Origin: Helcococcus ovis
GTDB taxonomy: Bacteria > Bacillota > Clostridia > Tissierellales > Peptoniphilaceae
Direction: 5' to 3'
Assembly (NCBI RefSeq): GCF_004524775.2
Contig: NZ_CP119081.1
Span: 310,001 to 374,000, forward strand
Length of the DNA stretch: 64,000 nt
Below the pieces are notes generated by a model. It was not told the origin of the DNA. It worked only from the letters and a program-made list of their open reading frames with translations, and made no database searches. Below, piece after piece: positions 18,325 through 25,928 of the stretch (the first letter of the stretch is position 1; the number at the start of each line of letters is the position of its first letter). Made by a program: the position numbers and the translations under genes.

Positions 18325-20406
18325 ATGAAAAAAATTACAAAAAATTTAGTTTGCTTGTCTCTAGCAACAATTTTAGCTTTGGGGATTAATCAAATCCAAA
18401 ATGTTGTTAGGGCTGAGGGCAGAGAAACATTATCTGTAAAAAAAGATATCATTGATAGAAAAAATTTAATACCATTTGCAAGATGGTCAAGTGGAGATCC
18501 AATAAATAAGATTAATGATGGAGTAGTATCCTATCAGAATCAACCTGCAAATAGATGGACAGATTGGAAGCCATCAGATAGGTTAAAAGAAAATTGGGTA
18601 GGATTTGTATTTGGTTCATCAGTAGATATAAGAGAGGCAGATGTTTCAGGATTAGAAATTGATTTTTATTTTGATAATGGAGTAAGATTACCAAAATCTT
18701 ATAAAGTTCAGTATTTTACAGGAGAATTGAATAATACTAATTTACCAAAAAAATATGGATTTGCAGAAAGTTCTATTTTAGATGAAAATAATAATTGGAA
18801 AGATGTTGAAATTGATAAGTATTCAAAACCTAATGAAAAATCAACAACTTATTTAAAATTTAAACCGGTAAAAACAAAAGCTATTAGAATTTTAATGGAA
18901 GCATATGAAAATAAATCCTTAGGTTTAACAGAATTAAAAGTTAATGGAGTTTTAACTAATACTAAACCGGTGAAATATGATTTAACTGATGAAAAAGTAA
19001 GAGATGAAATTAATAAGCTGGATAAACTTGGAGATAGTGCTAAGGATTTTACAGATAAAATTGGTTCTCAAACAAATAATTCTTTATTGGAAGCAGCGAA
19101 AAAAGCAAATGAATACATGAAAGAATTAGAAAATTTACCACTTCCTAAAAAACCAGTATTTTCAAAATTAAAAGCACCTATTTATGGTGGTTGGTTTAGA
19201 ACATGGCATGATCAAAATTCTGAACCATTAGAAGATAGACCAAATTACTTTGGAGATATTCCAAAAGAAGTAGATTTAGCATTTGTATTTCATGATTGGA
19301 CAAAACCATATAGTGAATTTTGGAAAAAACTTGCTTTAGAATATGTTCCAAAAATGAATGCTAGAGGACAAAGAGTAATCCGTACGATTGGTATTAAGAC
19401 TATATATAGTGATATGAAAGATGAAAAAGGAAATTCTTTCCCAAATACAAGCGAGGGGAATAAAGCTAAAGCTAAATATATAGTAGATACCATAGTTAAT
19501 AGATATGGATTAGATGGTATAGATATTGATATTGAATACCATGATAGTAGATATTATAGTGGTAAAGAAAATCAGGGTATAGAAATCATGAAAGAAATAT
19601 CAAGGATACTAAAAGAGCAGGGTAAAATCTTTATGATTGACACAAATATGTCTGGTGAAGAAGAAATCTTAAAAGGGACTTATGATTTTAGTGATTATGT
19701 GCTATTACAGGCATATGGAAGATATTCTGATAGTCGTTTGAATAGAAGATGGGAAGGATTCAAGCCGTATATTAAGCCTGAAAAGTTTATTTTAGGATTC
19801 TCATTTTATGAAGAAAGAGATAGAAATGGCTGGAATGATATTTCTGATAGAGTAGAAGGTTCAGCAGCGGAAAGATACGCTAAATGGCAACCAGATAATG
19901 GTAAAAATGGTAAAAAAGCTGGTATAATAGGCTATGCTATTGACAGAGACGGTGTTGCATTTAGAGATGATAATATTTATACAACAAAATATGAATTATC
20001 AAAACAACTAAAGAGAGTTATGGAATATTCTGATGTTGAAGATGAAATAAAAGAAATCCAATCTTTAAAAAATTTGTCAAAAGAAGAAATTAATAAGTAT
20101 GTTGATAGATTAAATAATGGTTTGAAAAATGGTGAAAAATTATTACCATATGAAATAGTTAATTTAGCTAAAAAAGCAGCGTTAAATAAAGAAAAAAACA
20201 CAAAAAAGATAAATCCTAAATATGAAGTTGAAGTTTCTAATAAGAAAAAAAATGATAAATTGGATAAAAAGGTTATTAAATTAGAAAACAACATTAATAA
20301 AAATGGTGGTAATCCAAAAACATCTGATTCTGGTATTTTATTGTATGTAGCAGTGACAGCAATTTCAATAATTGGATTATCAGTTGTAAGAAAAAAGAAT
20401 GATTAG
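18325..20406 (+). CDS. Sortase-anchored GH18 endo-beta-N-acetylglucosaminidase-like enzyme (copy 2)
   Basis: A 693-residue surface protein. After a signal peptide (1-30), residues about 45-210 resemble an F5/8 type C carbohydrate-binding domain (galactose-binding fold, ending AIRILMEAYENKSLGLTELKVNG). A helical linker follows, then a GH18 barrel (about 285-560) with YGGWFRTWHD and catalytic DGIDIDIE at 397-404 (Glu404). The C-terminus is a Lys-rich spacer plus an LPXTG-like NPKTSD at about 663-668, a hydrophobic helix and a basic tail, so it should be linked to the wall by a sortase. It lies 59 bases after copy 1 with its own AAGGAGG. A role in cutting host N-glycans is inferred. Confidence 0.83.
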   Translation: MKKITKNLVCLSLATILALGINQIQNVVRAEGRETLSVKKDIIDRKNLIPFARWSSGDPINKINDGVVSYQNQPANRWTDWKPSDRLKENWVGFVFGSSVDIREADVSGLEIDFYFDNGVRLPKSYKVQYFTGELNNTNLPKKYGFAESSILDENNNWKDVEIDKYSKPNEKSTTYLKFKPVKTKAIRILMEAYENKSLGLTELKVNGVLTNTKPVKYDLTDEKVRDEINKLDKLGDSAKDFTDKIGSQTNNSLLEAAKKANEYMKELENLPLPKKPVFSKLKAPIYGGWFRTWHDQNSEPLEDRPNYFGDIPKEVDLAFVFHDWTKPYSEFWKKLALEYVPKMNARGQRVIRTIGIKTIYSDMKDEKGNSFPNTSEGNKAKAKYIVDTIVNRYGLDGIDIDIEYHDSRYYSGKENQGIEIMKEISRILKEQGKIFMIDTNMSGEEEILKGTYDFSDYVLLQAYGRYSDSRLNRRWEGFKPYIKPEKFILGFSFYEERDRNGWNDISDRVEGSAAERYAKWQPDNGKNGKKAGIIGYAIDRDGVAFRDDNIYTTKYELSKQLKRVMEYSDVEDEIKEIQSLKNLSKEEINKYVDRLNNGLKNGEKLLPYEIVNLAKKAALNKEKNTKKINPKYEVEVSNKKKNDKLDKKVIKLENNINKNGGNPKTSDSGILLYVAVTAISIIGLSVVRKKND

Positions 20407-20500
20407 ACGTTTATTTTCTGATGAAATTTATTATTTTAAGATTATAATGTGATGTTACAAAATAGATAATAGATTTTAATAAAAATTTAAATAAATATAT

Positions 20501-20537
20501 AAACAAGCCCCGGATTTTAATATCTGGGGCTTGTTTA
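20501..20537. terminator. Terminator after GH18 copy 2
   Basis: A 14-bp stem with one GT pair (20501-20514 with 20523-20536, AAACAAGCCCC arm) sits between convergent genes and is flanked by A and T runs, so it can act in both directions. Confidence 0.85.
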
Positions 20538-20549
20538 TTGTTAAAGTAT

Positions 20550-21026
20550 TTAATGTTCATGATTATCAAAATAATCTTGAAGATAAGTATGAGGATCTTT
20601 TATATAAATATAATCTCCAACTCTTTTATTCGGATCTACTTTCATATGGACAAAGTGTGTATGATCATCGTGTTCTATAATATATCCATCCTCTTTTATT
20701 TCTATAATTTTTACGTAAATATCCGGTTTATTTGATTTGTATTGATGAATTTTTGGTGGATATTGGGAAAAGTCTGTTAAAATATATTGATCCCCAACAA
20801 CCATAATCATATAATTGTCATTTTTCGTAAGTATAAGTGCTTGATTTTTAACTTTTTCAATATTTTTATCATTGAAAATTTTTTCGATTTTTCTTTTAGC
20901 TTCCTCATCTGAAATTAACAATTTTGACTTTTTTCTTCTATCATTTACAAATAAAATTACGACTATTACCACTAAAAATACAAAAATTATTTTTAGTTTA
21001 TTTTGTAAGTTTCTATTTAATTTCAT
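20550..21026 (-). CDS. Membrane-anchored histidine-triad (HxxHxH) protein
   Basis: A 158-residue protein with one N-terminal membrane segment (about 11-28) and an extracytoplasmic remainder. Near the end is EHDDHTHFVH, which contains HxxHxH at residues 119-124. This motif binds zinc in the streptococcal histidine-triad (Pht) proteins, and the surrounding GYIIEHDDHTHFVH text closely resembles their repeat. The extreme C-terminus (DNHEH) adds histidines. It carries a single copy of the motif and is far shorter than Pht proteins. It starts three bases after the deacetylase stop, so it is in that operon. Confidence 0.65.
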   Translation of the reverse strand: MKLNRNLQNKLKIIFVFLVVIVVILFVNDRRKKSKLLISDEEAKRKIEKIFNDKNIEKVKNQALILTKNDNYMIMVVGDQYILTDFSQYPPKIHQYKSNKPDIYVKIIEIKEDGYIIEHDDHTHFVHMKVDPNKRVGDYIYIKDPHTYLQDYFDNHEH

Positions 21027-21029
21027 ATT

Positions 21030-22025
21030 TTACTCTAAAATTCCAAATTCATAGCCTTGATCTTTTAAATGTTCGATTAATGAAGGAAGAGCTTTTAATG
21101 TTAAATCCTTATCTGCGGCATCATGCATTAATATTACTGCAATATCAGAGTTTGCAGTAAAAGTTTTTGATTTATCAAAATTTTTTATTACTTCGTCTAC
21201 TGTGGTAGGTCTTGCTAAATCTGGATCATTTATAGGTTGAGCATCACCGTTCATAGTATTCCAATCAATCCAGTGAATGTTTAAATCAGCTAAAGCTTTA
21301 TCTGACTTCTTTAATCCTTCTTTATTCCAAGACATATGTCCACCCGGATATCTAAAAACTCTTGATTCAAAATTATTTCCTAAATATTTCTTCAATAGTT
21401 TTATAGCCTGTTTTTCCTCCTTGACTACGACGTCCGGATCCGGTACTCTTCCGGGATATAAAGTTTCGTAATCATGAGTTAATGAGTGTGTACCAATAGC
21501 ATGGCCTTCATTGTATGCTCTTTTTAATACTTCTTTACTATTTTCACTAATAGCATGCCCGACCATAAAAAATGTTGCTGGTACATTTTTTTCTTTTAAT
21601 ACATCAAGCACATGTGGTGTGATTACATTGTTTGGGCCATCATCAAAAGTTAAAAAAGCAATCTTCTTTCCTTTATAGGTTCCATTATTTGATAATTCTC
21701 TTATTTCTTTGACATCATACGCAACATTTTTAAATTTTTGATTATGATTTTTTCCTTTTATTTTATTCGCAATAGGAGAAGAGCCTTCGTTATTTTTATT
21801 TTTTGTTTCATTGTGTTTTTTAGATTCTGTTTCTTTATTTGTTTCTTTATTTGTTTCTTTATTTGTTTCTTTATTTGTTTCTTTATTTGTTTCATTTTTT
21901 GTAATAATATTTTTAATATCTTTACTTTCATCTGAAGAATTTGCCTTATGTGAACAAGCTGTTAGGCTTGCTAATATAATAACTGAAGCTAATAAAGATA
22001 ATTTAACTTTTTTTATTCTTTTCAT
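21030..22025 (-). CDS. Polysaccharide deacetylase lipoprotein (PgdA/NodB family)
   Basis: A 331-residue lipoprotein: signal peptide with lipobox LTAC (Cys24), a low-complexity NKET repeat spacer (about 45-65), then a NodB homology domain. The metal and catalytic motifs are clear: FLTFDDGP (MT1), GTHSLTH (MT2, HxxxH), and RYPGG (MT3), with a final LMHDA block. Such enzymes remove acetyl groups from GlcNAc in peptidoglycan or surface polysaccharide and use zinc. With the OatA-like enzyme this would give lysozyme resistance; the substrate is inferred. GAGGT precedes the ATG, and a minus-strand TATAAT lies near 22063-22068. Confidence 0.88.
   Translation of the reverse strand: MKRIKKVKLSLLASVIILASLTACSHKANSSDESKDIKNIITKNETNKETNKETNKETNKETNKETESKKHNETKNKNNEGSSPIANKIKGKNHNQKFKNVAYDVKEIRELSNNGTYKGKKIAFLTFDDGPNNVITPHVLDVLKEKNVPATFFMVGHAISENSKEVLKRAYNEGHAIGTHSLTHDYETLYPGRVPDPDVVVKEEKQAIKLLKKYLGNNFESRVFRYPGGHMSWNKEGLKKSDKALADLNIHWIDWNTMNGDAQPINDPDLARPTTVDEVIKNFDKSKTFTANSDIAVILMHDAADKDLTLKALPSLIEHLKDQGYEFGILE
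21834..21892 (-). repeat. 12-bp tandem repeat encoding NKET
   Basis: The unit TTTATTTGTTTC repeats five times, giving NKET five times in the deacetylase linker. Units are in frame, so slippage would change linker length without inactivating the gene. Confidence 0.92.
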
Positions 22026-22152
22026 ACCTCACCTAATTTCTTTTTTTTGTTTATTAAAAAAATTATATCATAAAAAACAAATGTATAAAATAACAAATGT
22101 GTAATGATTTTGTGGTAAAATGAATATAAATAAAAATATAGGAGAAAATAAG

Positions 22153-22360
22153 ATGACAAATTCAGTTGTTTTAGTTAAAGATTTATCTATAAATTTATCA
22201 AAATTAAATAGACATGGATTTTTTACTGTAGCTACAGGTTCGGGTAAAACGGTAACTTAAAAGTTATTGCTGAACAATTCGTAAAAAAGATATACCTGTA
22301 TTTGTATCTGATATAAAGGTAGGTATATCTAGTTTTATTGAATCAGGAGAAATTAATTAA
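22153..22360 (+). pseudogene. Remnant of HerA-like (DUF853) ATPase
   Basis: An ATG with an AGGAG site opens a frame whose text LNRHGFFTVATGSGKTVT is the Walker A region of HerA/DUF853-type helicases (usual form LNRHGLIAGATGTGKT). A stop at 22258-22260 interrupts it. The next segments in other frames, KVIAEQFVKK and IPVFVSDIKVGISSFIESGE, continue the same family alignment, and the rest is missing. At least two frameshifts and a large 3' deletion make this a pseudogene. Confidence 0.75.
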
Positions 22361-22429
22361 AAATTTAAAGAACGAAAAAAATTTGAATTAGAGAAATTTT
22401 TGGAAGTATGAAAAAAAGATAGGGGTAAT
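22361..22429 (+). other. Short spacer before DsbA-like gene
   Basis: The 22026-22429 interval between genes contains the divergent promoters and the decayed ATPase. This last part holds nothing but AT-rich sequence and a weak AGGGG site for the next gene. Confidence 0.6.
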
Positions 22430-23179
22430 ATGAAAAAAATTAAAATTGTAGTTGCTGCATTGCTAATATGTTTATCTTTAGCAGCATGTTCAATACAAAA
22501 AAATAATACAAATACAAATGTTGTAGAAAATAATTCTAAAGAATTAAAATATATTGATAATGGAGCGTTTTATGTTAATAACAAAGGAATTGTGATTCCT
22601 AAGGAAGATTCAAAAAAATATTCAAAAATTGTTGAATGGTATTTTGACCCACTTTGTCCGTATTGTGTTGTATTAGAAACAGAAGTTAATTCATATATTA
22701 CAGATATTATGGGGAAAAACACTTTAATTAAGTATGTGCCAATGTCATTTTTGGGGCGTCCAAAAGGATCGGATGAAACTTTTATTTCATATTCTGATAC
22801 AATTTCATCAAATATTTTATCTATAGCAGAAAATGATCCGGAAAATGGATTTAAATATTTAAAAGAAGTTATGAGTCAAACGTTTTTGGATAAAATTTCT
22901 AAATTAGAAAAAAAAGAAGAACAAGATAAAGTTATTGAAGAAGCTTATACAAAAAAATTATCCGGTAAAAAACCAGACTTAATTAAAAGTTTATTTAAGG
23001 ATTCGTTAAAGATTGTAAGAAATAGTACAAAATCAATTTCTAAAAATGAAGAGTTAAAATCAAAAACTACATCAGGTAAGATATCAGTTCCTCTTGTATA
23101 TATAGTTGGGGAGGAAAAAGCTTTAGTATTTGAAGAAGGTAAAAATCCAAGACCAATTTTAGAAGAAAAATTAAAATAA
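22430..23179 (+). CDS. DsbA-like thioredoxin-fold lipoprotein
   Basis: A 249-residue lipoprotein with lipobox LAAC (Cys20) and a DsbA/DsbG-like domain. The active-site CPYC lies in WYFDPLCPYCVVLE near residues 74-77. A long helical insertion follows, and the cis-proline strand ISVPLVYIVG is near the end. It probably makes or reshuffles disulfide bonds in exported proteins. It lies inside the GH18 cluster. GH18 copy 3 contains a Cys pair (CDGEKKAGEKC) that could be a client; this is inferred. A terminator follows directly, so it is monocistronic. Confidence 0.8.
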   Translation: MKKIKIVVAALLICLSLAACSIQKNNTNTNVVENNSKELKYIDNGAFYVNNKGIVIPKEDSKKYSKIVEWYFDPLCPYCVVLETEVNSYITDIMGKNTLIKYVPMSFLGRPKGSDETFISYSDTISSNILSIAENDPENGFKYLKEVMSQTFLDKISKLEKKEEQDKVIEEAYTKKLSGKKPDLIKSLFKDSLKIVRNSTKSISKNEELKSKTTSGKISVPLVYIVGEEKALVFEEGKNPRPILEEKLK

Positions 23180-23185
23180 ATAATT

Positions 23186-23257
23186 TAGACTATCAAAATT
23201 AAGATTCCCTCAAAAAGATTTATTTTTTGAAAGGGGTAATTGATGGTCTATTTTTTT
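23186..23257 (+). terminator. Terminator of the DsbA-like gene
   Basis: A long imperfect stem pairs TAGACTATCAA (23186-23196) with TTGATGGTCTA (23240-23250). Inside it, CCCTCAAAAA pairs the TTTTTTGAAAGGG side, and T7 follows. Confidence 0.8.
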
Positions 23258-23613
23258 GTGTTTCTTAATATAATCAATTATAAAATCATGAAAAGGAATT
23301 CATAACAGAAAACAAAAAATAGGTTTAAATGAAAATTCAATCTAAATCAAGAAAAAGTTTGCATATGATTATTAAAAAAGTTATTATTGGTAATGTAAAA
23401 ATTTTATTGTAATAGGAGTTGATATTATGTAGATTTATTTAGTAAATAATAATTTTAACCTATATTGATATTTTTAATTTATATTCATTGATAATGTTTT
23501 CTATTTTAATATTATTTGGAATGATTTATATGTAAATTGATGAATATGTTAAACAATCAATAAAATAAGGCGTATACGTAAAAGATAATTAATTTAATTT
23601 TAAGGAGTGAAAA
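23258..23613. other. 356-bp AT-rich stretch without a gene
   Basis: No reading frame of note was seen (an ATG at about 23428 stops at once). Only the AAGGAG site (23602-23607) of the next gene is recognisable. It may hold that gene's promoter, but no clear -35/-10 pair was identified. Confidence 0.6.
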
Positions 23614-25272
23614 TTGAAAAATATATTAAGAAAGTTCTCAAGTTTTTTATTAGCGGTTACATTTATTATGAATATTTTATCATTTAATAGTATTGTAAAG
23701 GCTGATTCTTCAATAAAGAATTTGGAAAAAATAAAAAAACCATTATTATTCGGATACTATAGAGCATGGCATGATAAAATGAATGGAAAAGAAGTTAGAG
23801 GTCAAGAAAAAGGAGACAGAAAGGGGATTCAAAATTTTGATGGATTGCCTAAAGAGGTAGATGTTGCTTTTCTATTTGTAAACTGGATTGATAATGACTA
23901 TGGACATAGAGGTAGTCCATTTTGGAAAAAATTACCAGAATATGTAAATAATTTACACAAAAATGGGACAAAAGTTGTTAGGACTATAGATATAGGATTG
24001 GTTTTAAATACTTCATATGTTCCATGTGATGGAGAAAAAAAAGCAGGGGAAAAATGTGAATTAAGAAAATTTGAAAATACCCCTCAAGGACATAAAGATT
24101 TAGCGAAATTATTAGTAAAAGAATATGTTGAAAGAGATAATTTGGATGGATTAGATGTTGACTATGAAAAACATTCTCTTCCTGAAGAACAATTAAAAAT
24201 GGCGGTAGGAGTAATAAATGAGATAGGTAAGCTAATTGGACCAAATAGTAAAAATAAAGATAAATTATTTATATTTGACACCGATAAGCTTGGAAGTCAA
24301 GAATTGTTTAAGAGAACAGCTAAAAATTATGATTATGTTTTATATCAATCATACAGACAAGAGAATTTAGACGATATATTTAAGACATTTAAGGAATTTA
24401 TACCTGCAAGTAAATTCGTTCCAGGATTTTCATTTTATGAAGAAGGAGATTGGAATAAATGGTTTAATTTATCCTCTGGAAAAAAATATGATTGGAATAG
24501 AAATAAAAATGCTAAACTAGAAGAAACATATGCTTATAGAAGTGCTGATTGGCAACCGAAAAACAAAGAAGATGGAACAAAAGGTGGGGTATTTGCATTT
24601 GCGATTGAGAGATCAGGTATTGTTGACGGAGATGATACTATCAAACCTGCAAATTATGATGTTGTAAAGAAATTACATTCTGTATTAAATGAAAGTCACA
24701 ATAAAAGACTTAAAGAATTAGGATATACTGAAGAAAAAAATAAATGGATACAAAAGGGAGATGATTACTATTATTTAGATAGTGAAGGAAAAATTGCAAA
24801 AAATAAATGGCAAGGAAGTTATTATTTAAAGAATGACGGCAAGATGGCAAAATCAGAATGGATATTTGATAATAGCTATAATTCATGGTATTACTTAAAT
24901 AAAGACGGTTCATATGCAAAAAATAAATGGCAAGGAATCTATTATTTAAAGAATGACGGTAAGATGGCAAAATCAGAATGGATATTTGATAATAGCTATA
25001 ATTCATGGTATTACTTAAATAAAGACGGTTCATATGCAAAAAATAAATGGCAAGGAATCTATTATTTAAAGAATGACGGTAAGATGGCAAAATCAGAATG
25101 GATATTTGATAATAGCTATAATTCATGGTATTACTTAAATAAAGACGGTTCATATGCAAAAAATAAATGGCAAGGGAACTATTATTTAAAAAATAACGGC
25201 AAGATGGCAAAATCAGAATGGATAGGAAAATATCATGTGGATAATTCCGGAAAATGGGATAAAACTAAATAA
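23614..25272 (+). CDS. GH18 endo-beta-N-acetylglucosaminidase-like enzyme with wall-binding repeats (copy 3)
   Basis: A 552-residue exported protein starting with TTG, six bases after AAGGAG. Signal peptide 1-30; GH18 barrel about 44-350 with FGYYRAWHD and catalytic DGLDVDYE at 178-185 (Glu185); then from about 366 a run of aromatic repeats (WQGxYYLKNDGKMAKSEW, WYYLNKDGSYAKNK) of the choline/glucan-binding type. These repeats would hold the enzyme on teichoic acid, wall polymer or glucan. The barrel resembles copy 1, including YQSYRQ and FVPGFSFYEEG, suggesting duplication followed by gain of the repeats. N-glycan cleavage is inferred from the EndoS/EndoF-like barrel. Confidence 0.84.
   Translation: MKNILRKFSSFLLAVTFIMNILSFNSIVKADSSIKNLEKIKKPLLFGYYRAWHDKMNGKEVRGQEKGDRKGIQNFDGLPKEVDVAFLFVNWIDNDYGHRGSPFWKKLPEYVNNLHKNGTKVVRTIDIGLVLNTSYVPCDGEKKAGEKCELRKFENTPQGHKDLAKLLVKEYVERDNLDGLDVDYEKHSLPEEQLKMAVGVINEIGKLIGPNSKNKDKLFIFDTDKLGSQELFKRTAKNYDYVLYQSYRQENLDDIFKTFKEFIPASKFVPGFSFYEEGDWNKWFNLSSGKKYDWNRNKNAKLEETYAYRSADWQPKNKEDGTKGGVFAFAIERSGIVDGDDTIKPANYDVVKKLHSVLNESHNKRLKELGYTEEKNKWIQKGDDYYYLDSEGKIAKNKWQGSYYLKNDGKMAKSEWIFDNSYNSWYYLNKDGSYAKNKWQGIYYLKNDGKMAKSEWIFDNSYNSWYYLNKDGSYAKNKWQGIYYLKNDGKMAKSEWIFDNSYNSWYYLNKDGSYAKNKWQGNYYLKNNGKMAKSEWIGKYHVDNSGKWDKTK
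24801..25230 (+). repeat. 120-bp tandem repeat in GH18 copy 3
   Basis: Three consecutive 120-bp units (40 codons), seen at about 24801, 24921 and 25041, plus a partial copy to about 25230, are nearly identical at the DNA level. The middle copies differ by only one or two bases, which indicates recent expansion or gene conversion. Because the unit is in frame, copy number could vary between strains. Confidence 0.93.
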
Positions 25273-25307
25273 TAATTTATTTAAAATTTAATTTGTTTAT
25301 TATTAAT

Positions 25308-25357
25308 GGGGCATTGCAAAATAACTTTTTTAGTTATTTTACAATAGCCCCTTTATT
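25308..25357. terminator. Bidirectional terminator
   Basis: An imperfect long stem pairs GGGGCATTG and AAAATAACT (25308-25326) with AGTTATTTT and CAATAGCCCC (25332-25351), followed by T-rich sequence. It separates convergent GH18 copy 3 and the dCMP deaminase gene. Confidence 0.83.
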
Positions 25358-25775
25358 AAATTTGAATATATTCTATATTATTTTTTTCTAATAGTTCTAT
25401 TGCATATTCATCCATTCTATATCCATGTCTGTAGTATATTTTAATTATACCAGCTTGAATTAGTGATTTTGTACAATTTAAGCATGGAAAATGCGTCACG
25501 TAACAAGTTGTGTTTTTTACTGAAATCCCCTCTTTTGCACAATATAATAATGCATTCATTTCGGCGTGTATTGTTGCGATACAATGACCTTCTCTCATAA
25601 CATGCCCGACCTCATCGCATTGAGGATTACCCGAAATTGATCCGTTATATCCCGTTGAAACAATTCTGTTATCCTTATTTACTAAAACACATCCAACGTA
25701 TGCTCTATCACAAGTTCCTCTTTCAGATATACTTTCAGCTATATGCATAAAATATTCTTCCCAAGATGTTCTCAT
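25356..25775 (-). CDS. Deoxycytidylate (dCMP) deaminase
   Basis: A 139-residue zinc deaminase of the ComEB type, converting dCMP to dUMP for thymidylate synthesis. The catalytic zinc motif [10 protein letters not shown] (HAE) and [10 protein letters not shown] (PCxxC) are present, with [24 protein letters not shown] at the front. The start at 25775 follows GGAGGAAAT; an upstream ATG at 25805 lacks an RBS. It is monocistronic on the minus strand. Confidence 0.93.
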   Translation of the reverse strand: MRTSWEEYFMHIAESISERGTCDRAYVGCVLVNKDNRIVSTGYNGSISGNPQCDEVGHVMREGHCIATIHAEMNALLYCAKEGISVKNTTCYVTHFPCLNCTKSLIQAGIIKIYYRHGYRMDEYAIELLEKNNIEYIQI

Positions 25776-25928
25776 ATTTCCTCCAAGTTTAATGAAAGTT
25801 TTCAAATATTAATTATTTCATATATTTTATCACATTTTTAGCGTTCTTAGTACAGGATATTACATTTTTAAATATATTATGTTATAATGTACGTATTAAA
25901 TATTTATAAAAAAATATTTGGGGGTAAA

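Noticed and set aside
21738-22104. Plus-strand frames with CFFI or SLFV repeats
   Set aside because: They are antisense readings of the deacetylase NKET repeat and have no ribosome site.
24710-25210. 166-codon minus-strand frame within GH18 copy 3
   Set aside because: It is a shadow of the tandem repeats on the plus strand.
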